64,000 bases of DNA from Calothrix membranacea FACHB-236 (GTDB lineage Bacteria > Cyanobacteriota > Cyanobacteriia > Cyanobacteriales > Nostocaceae), in the NCBI RefSeq assembly GCF_014696315.1, contig NZ_JACJPX010000038.1:19279-83278 (forward strand), in the 5' to 3' direction. Under the pieces are notes generated by a model. The model saw only the letters and a program-made list of their open reading frames with translations, made no database searches and was not told the origin of the DNA. Numbering within the stretch: the stretch's first letter is position 1; each line of letters starts with the position of its first letter. The translations under genes and the position numbers were made by a program. Below are positions 63,812-64,000 of the stretch, in pieces.

Positions 63812-63917
63812 GAGTGGCAGGCCTCTACTTGTTCCTTAGATCCTTATTAGTCAGAGTACCCACCACAACATGAAAAATTAAAAGTCAAAAATAAAGATTT
63901 TACAGTAGTGATGTATT

Positions 63918-64000
63918 TGGGTAATGGGTAATGGGTAATGGGTAATGGGTAATGGGTAATGGGTAATGGGTAATGGGTAATGGGTAATGGGTAATGGGTA
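63918..64000. repeat. Long heptanucleotide tandem repeat running off the window
   Basis: TGGGTAA repeated almost twelve times without a mismatch from 63918 to the last base, so its full length is unknown. It is the longest STRR here. It lies upstream of the TPR gene whose start is at 63811. Confidence 0.95.

Noticed and set aside
63918..64000. CRISPR array or telomere-like repeat
   Set aside because: Units are seven bases with no spacers; the pattern is that of a short tandem repeat. Nothing suggests a chromosome end other than the window edge.

Overview
The window looks like chromosomal DNA of a filamentous, probably heterocyst-forming cyanobacterium (Nostoc/Anabaena/Calothrix/Tolypothrix type). 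Evidence seen: many GCGATCGC (HIP1) octamers; a clpR-clpP3 pair; the oxidative chlorophyll cyclase AcsF; tocopherol genes (hpt and gamma-tocopherol methyltransferase); a DUF2996 protein; a close relative of the Anabaena sensory rhodopsin transducer; and several heptanucleotide tandem repeats (STRRs) of the kind known from heterocystous genomes. The genus is inferred from gene content and remembered families, not from a search.

Layout. 1-8660: an exopolysaccharide block of one partial and three complete GT4-like glycosyltransferases, a polytopic Wzy/ligase-like protein, tRNA-Gln(UUG) and a Wzc-like copolymerase/BY-kinase. 8798-18058: mixed housekeeping and cyanobacterial proteins of unknown role, including an M48 protease, an alpha/beta hydrolase, an orphan sensory-rhodopsin transducer, acsF, and two membrane proteins that seem to share a winged-helix-like unit. 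18425-31975: threonine aldolase, two toxin-antitoxin-like pairs (DUF433/DUF5615 and DUF1902/HicA), HemW-like radical SAM protein, PIN/TRAM protein, VOC protein, tandem VWA paralogues, clpR-clpP3, a J-domain protein, a MoaD/ThiS-like protein and TldD. 32299-34288: two unrecognised genes. 34977-41045: a mostly minus-strand run with coaE, hemD, cobA (tetrapyrrole/siroheme), two TPR proteins, hpt and gamma-TMT (vitamin E). 41289-43565: ktrB and ktrA (K+ uptake).

44935-61982 is the most unusual part: about 17 kb of same-strand genes for very large exported proteins. In order they are a DUF11-type protein, a small DUF11-like protein, a DUF11+SdrD-B-like protein translationally coupled (ATGA) to a 1365-residue predicted outer-membrane beta-barrel with a 4 x 33-residue repeat, a Gly-rich/DUF11/GEVED mosaic, and a protein with five tandem DUF11 repeats. 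Two of the large proteins end in clearly homologous C-terminal modules, and a third ends in a similar short strand. I propose a surface fibre/adhesin system with its own outer-membrane partner; this is inference. A secreted TPR protein follows on the opposite strand.

The intergenic DNA is repeat-rich: STRRs at five places, a dispersed AGACGCGATTAATCGCGTCT palindrome at four places, a GATGCGTTA/TAACGCATC hairpin at two places, and several perfect hairpins placed like terminators. I saw no CRISPR array, complete insertion sequence or prophage.
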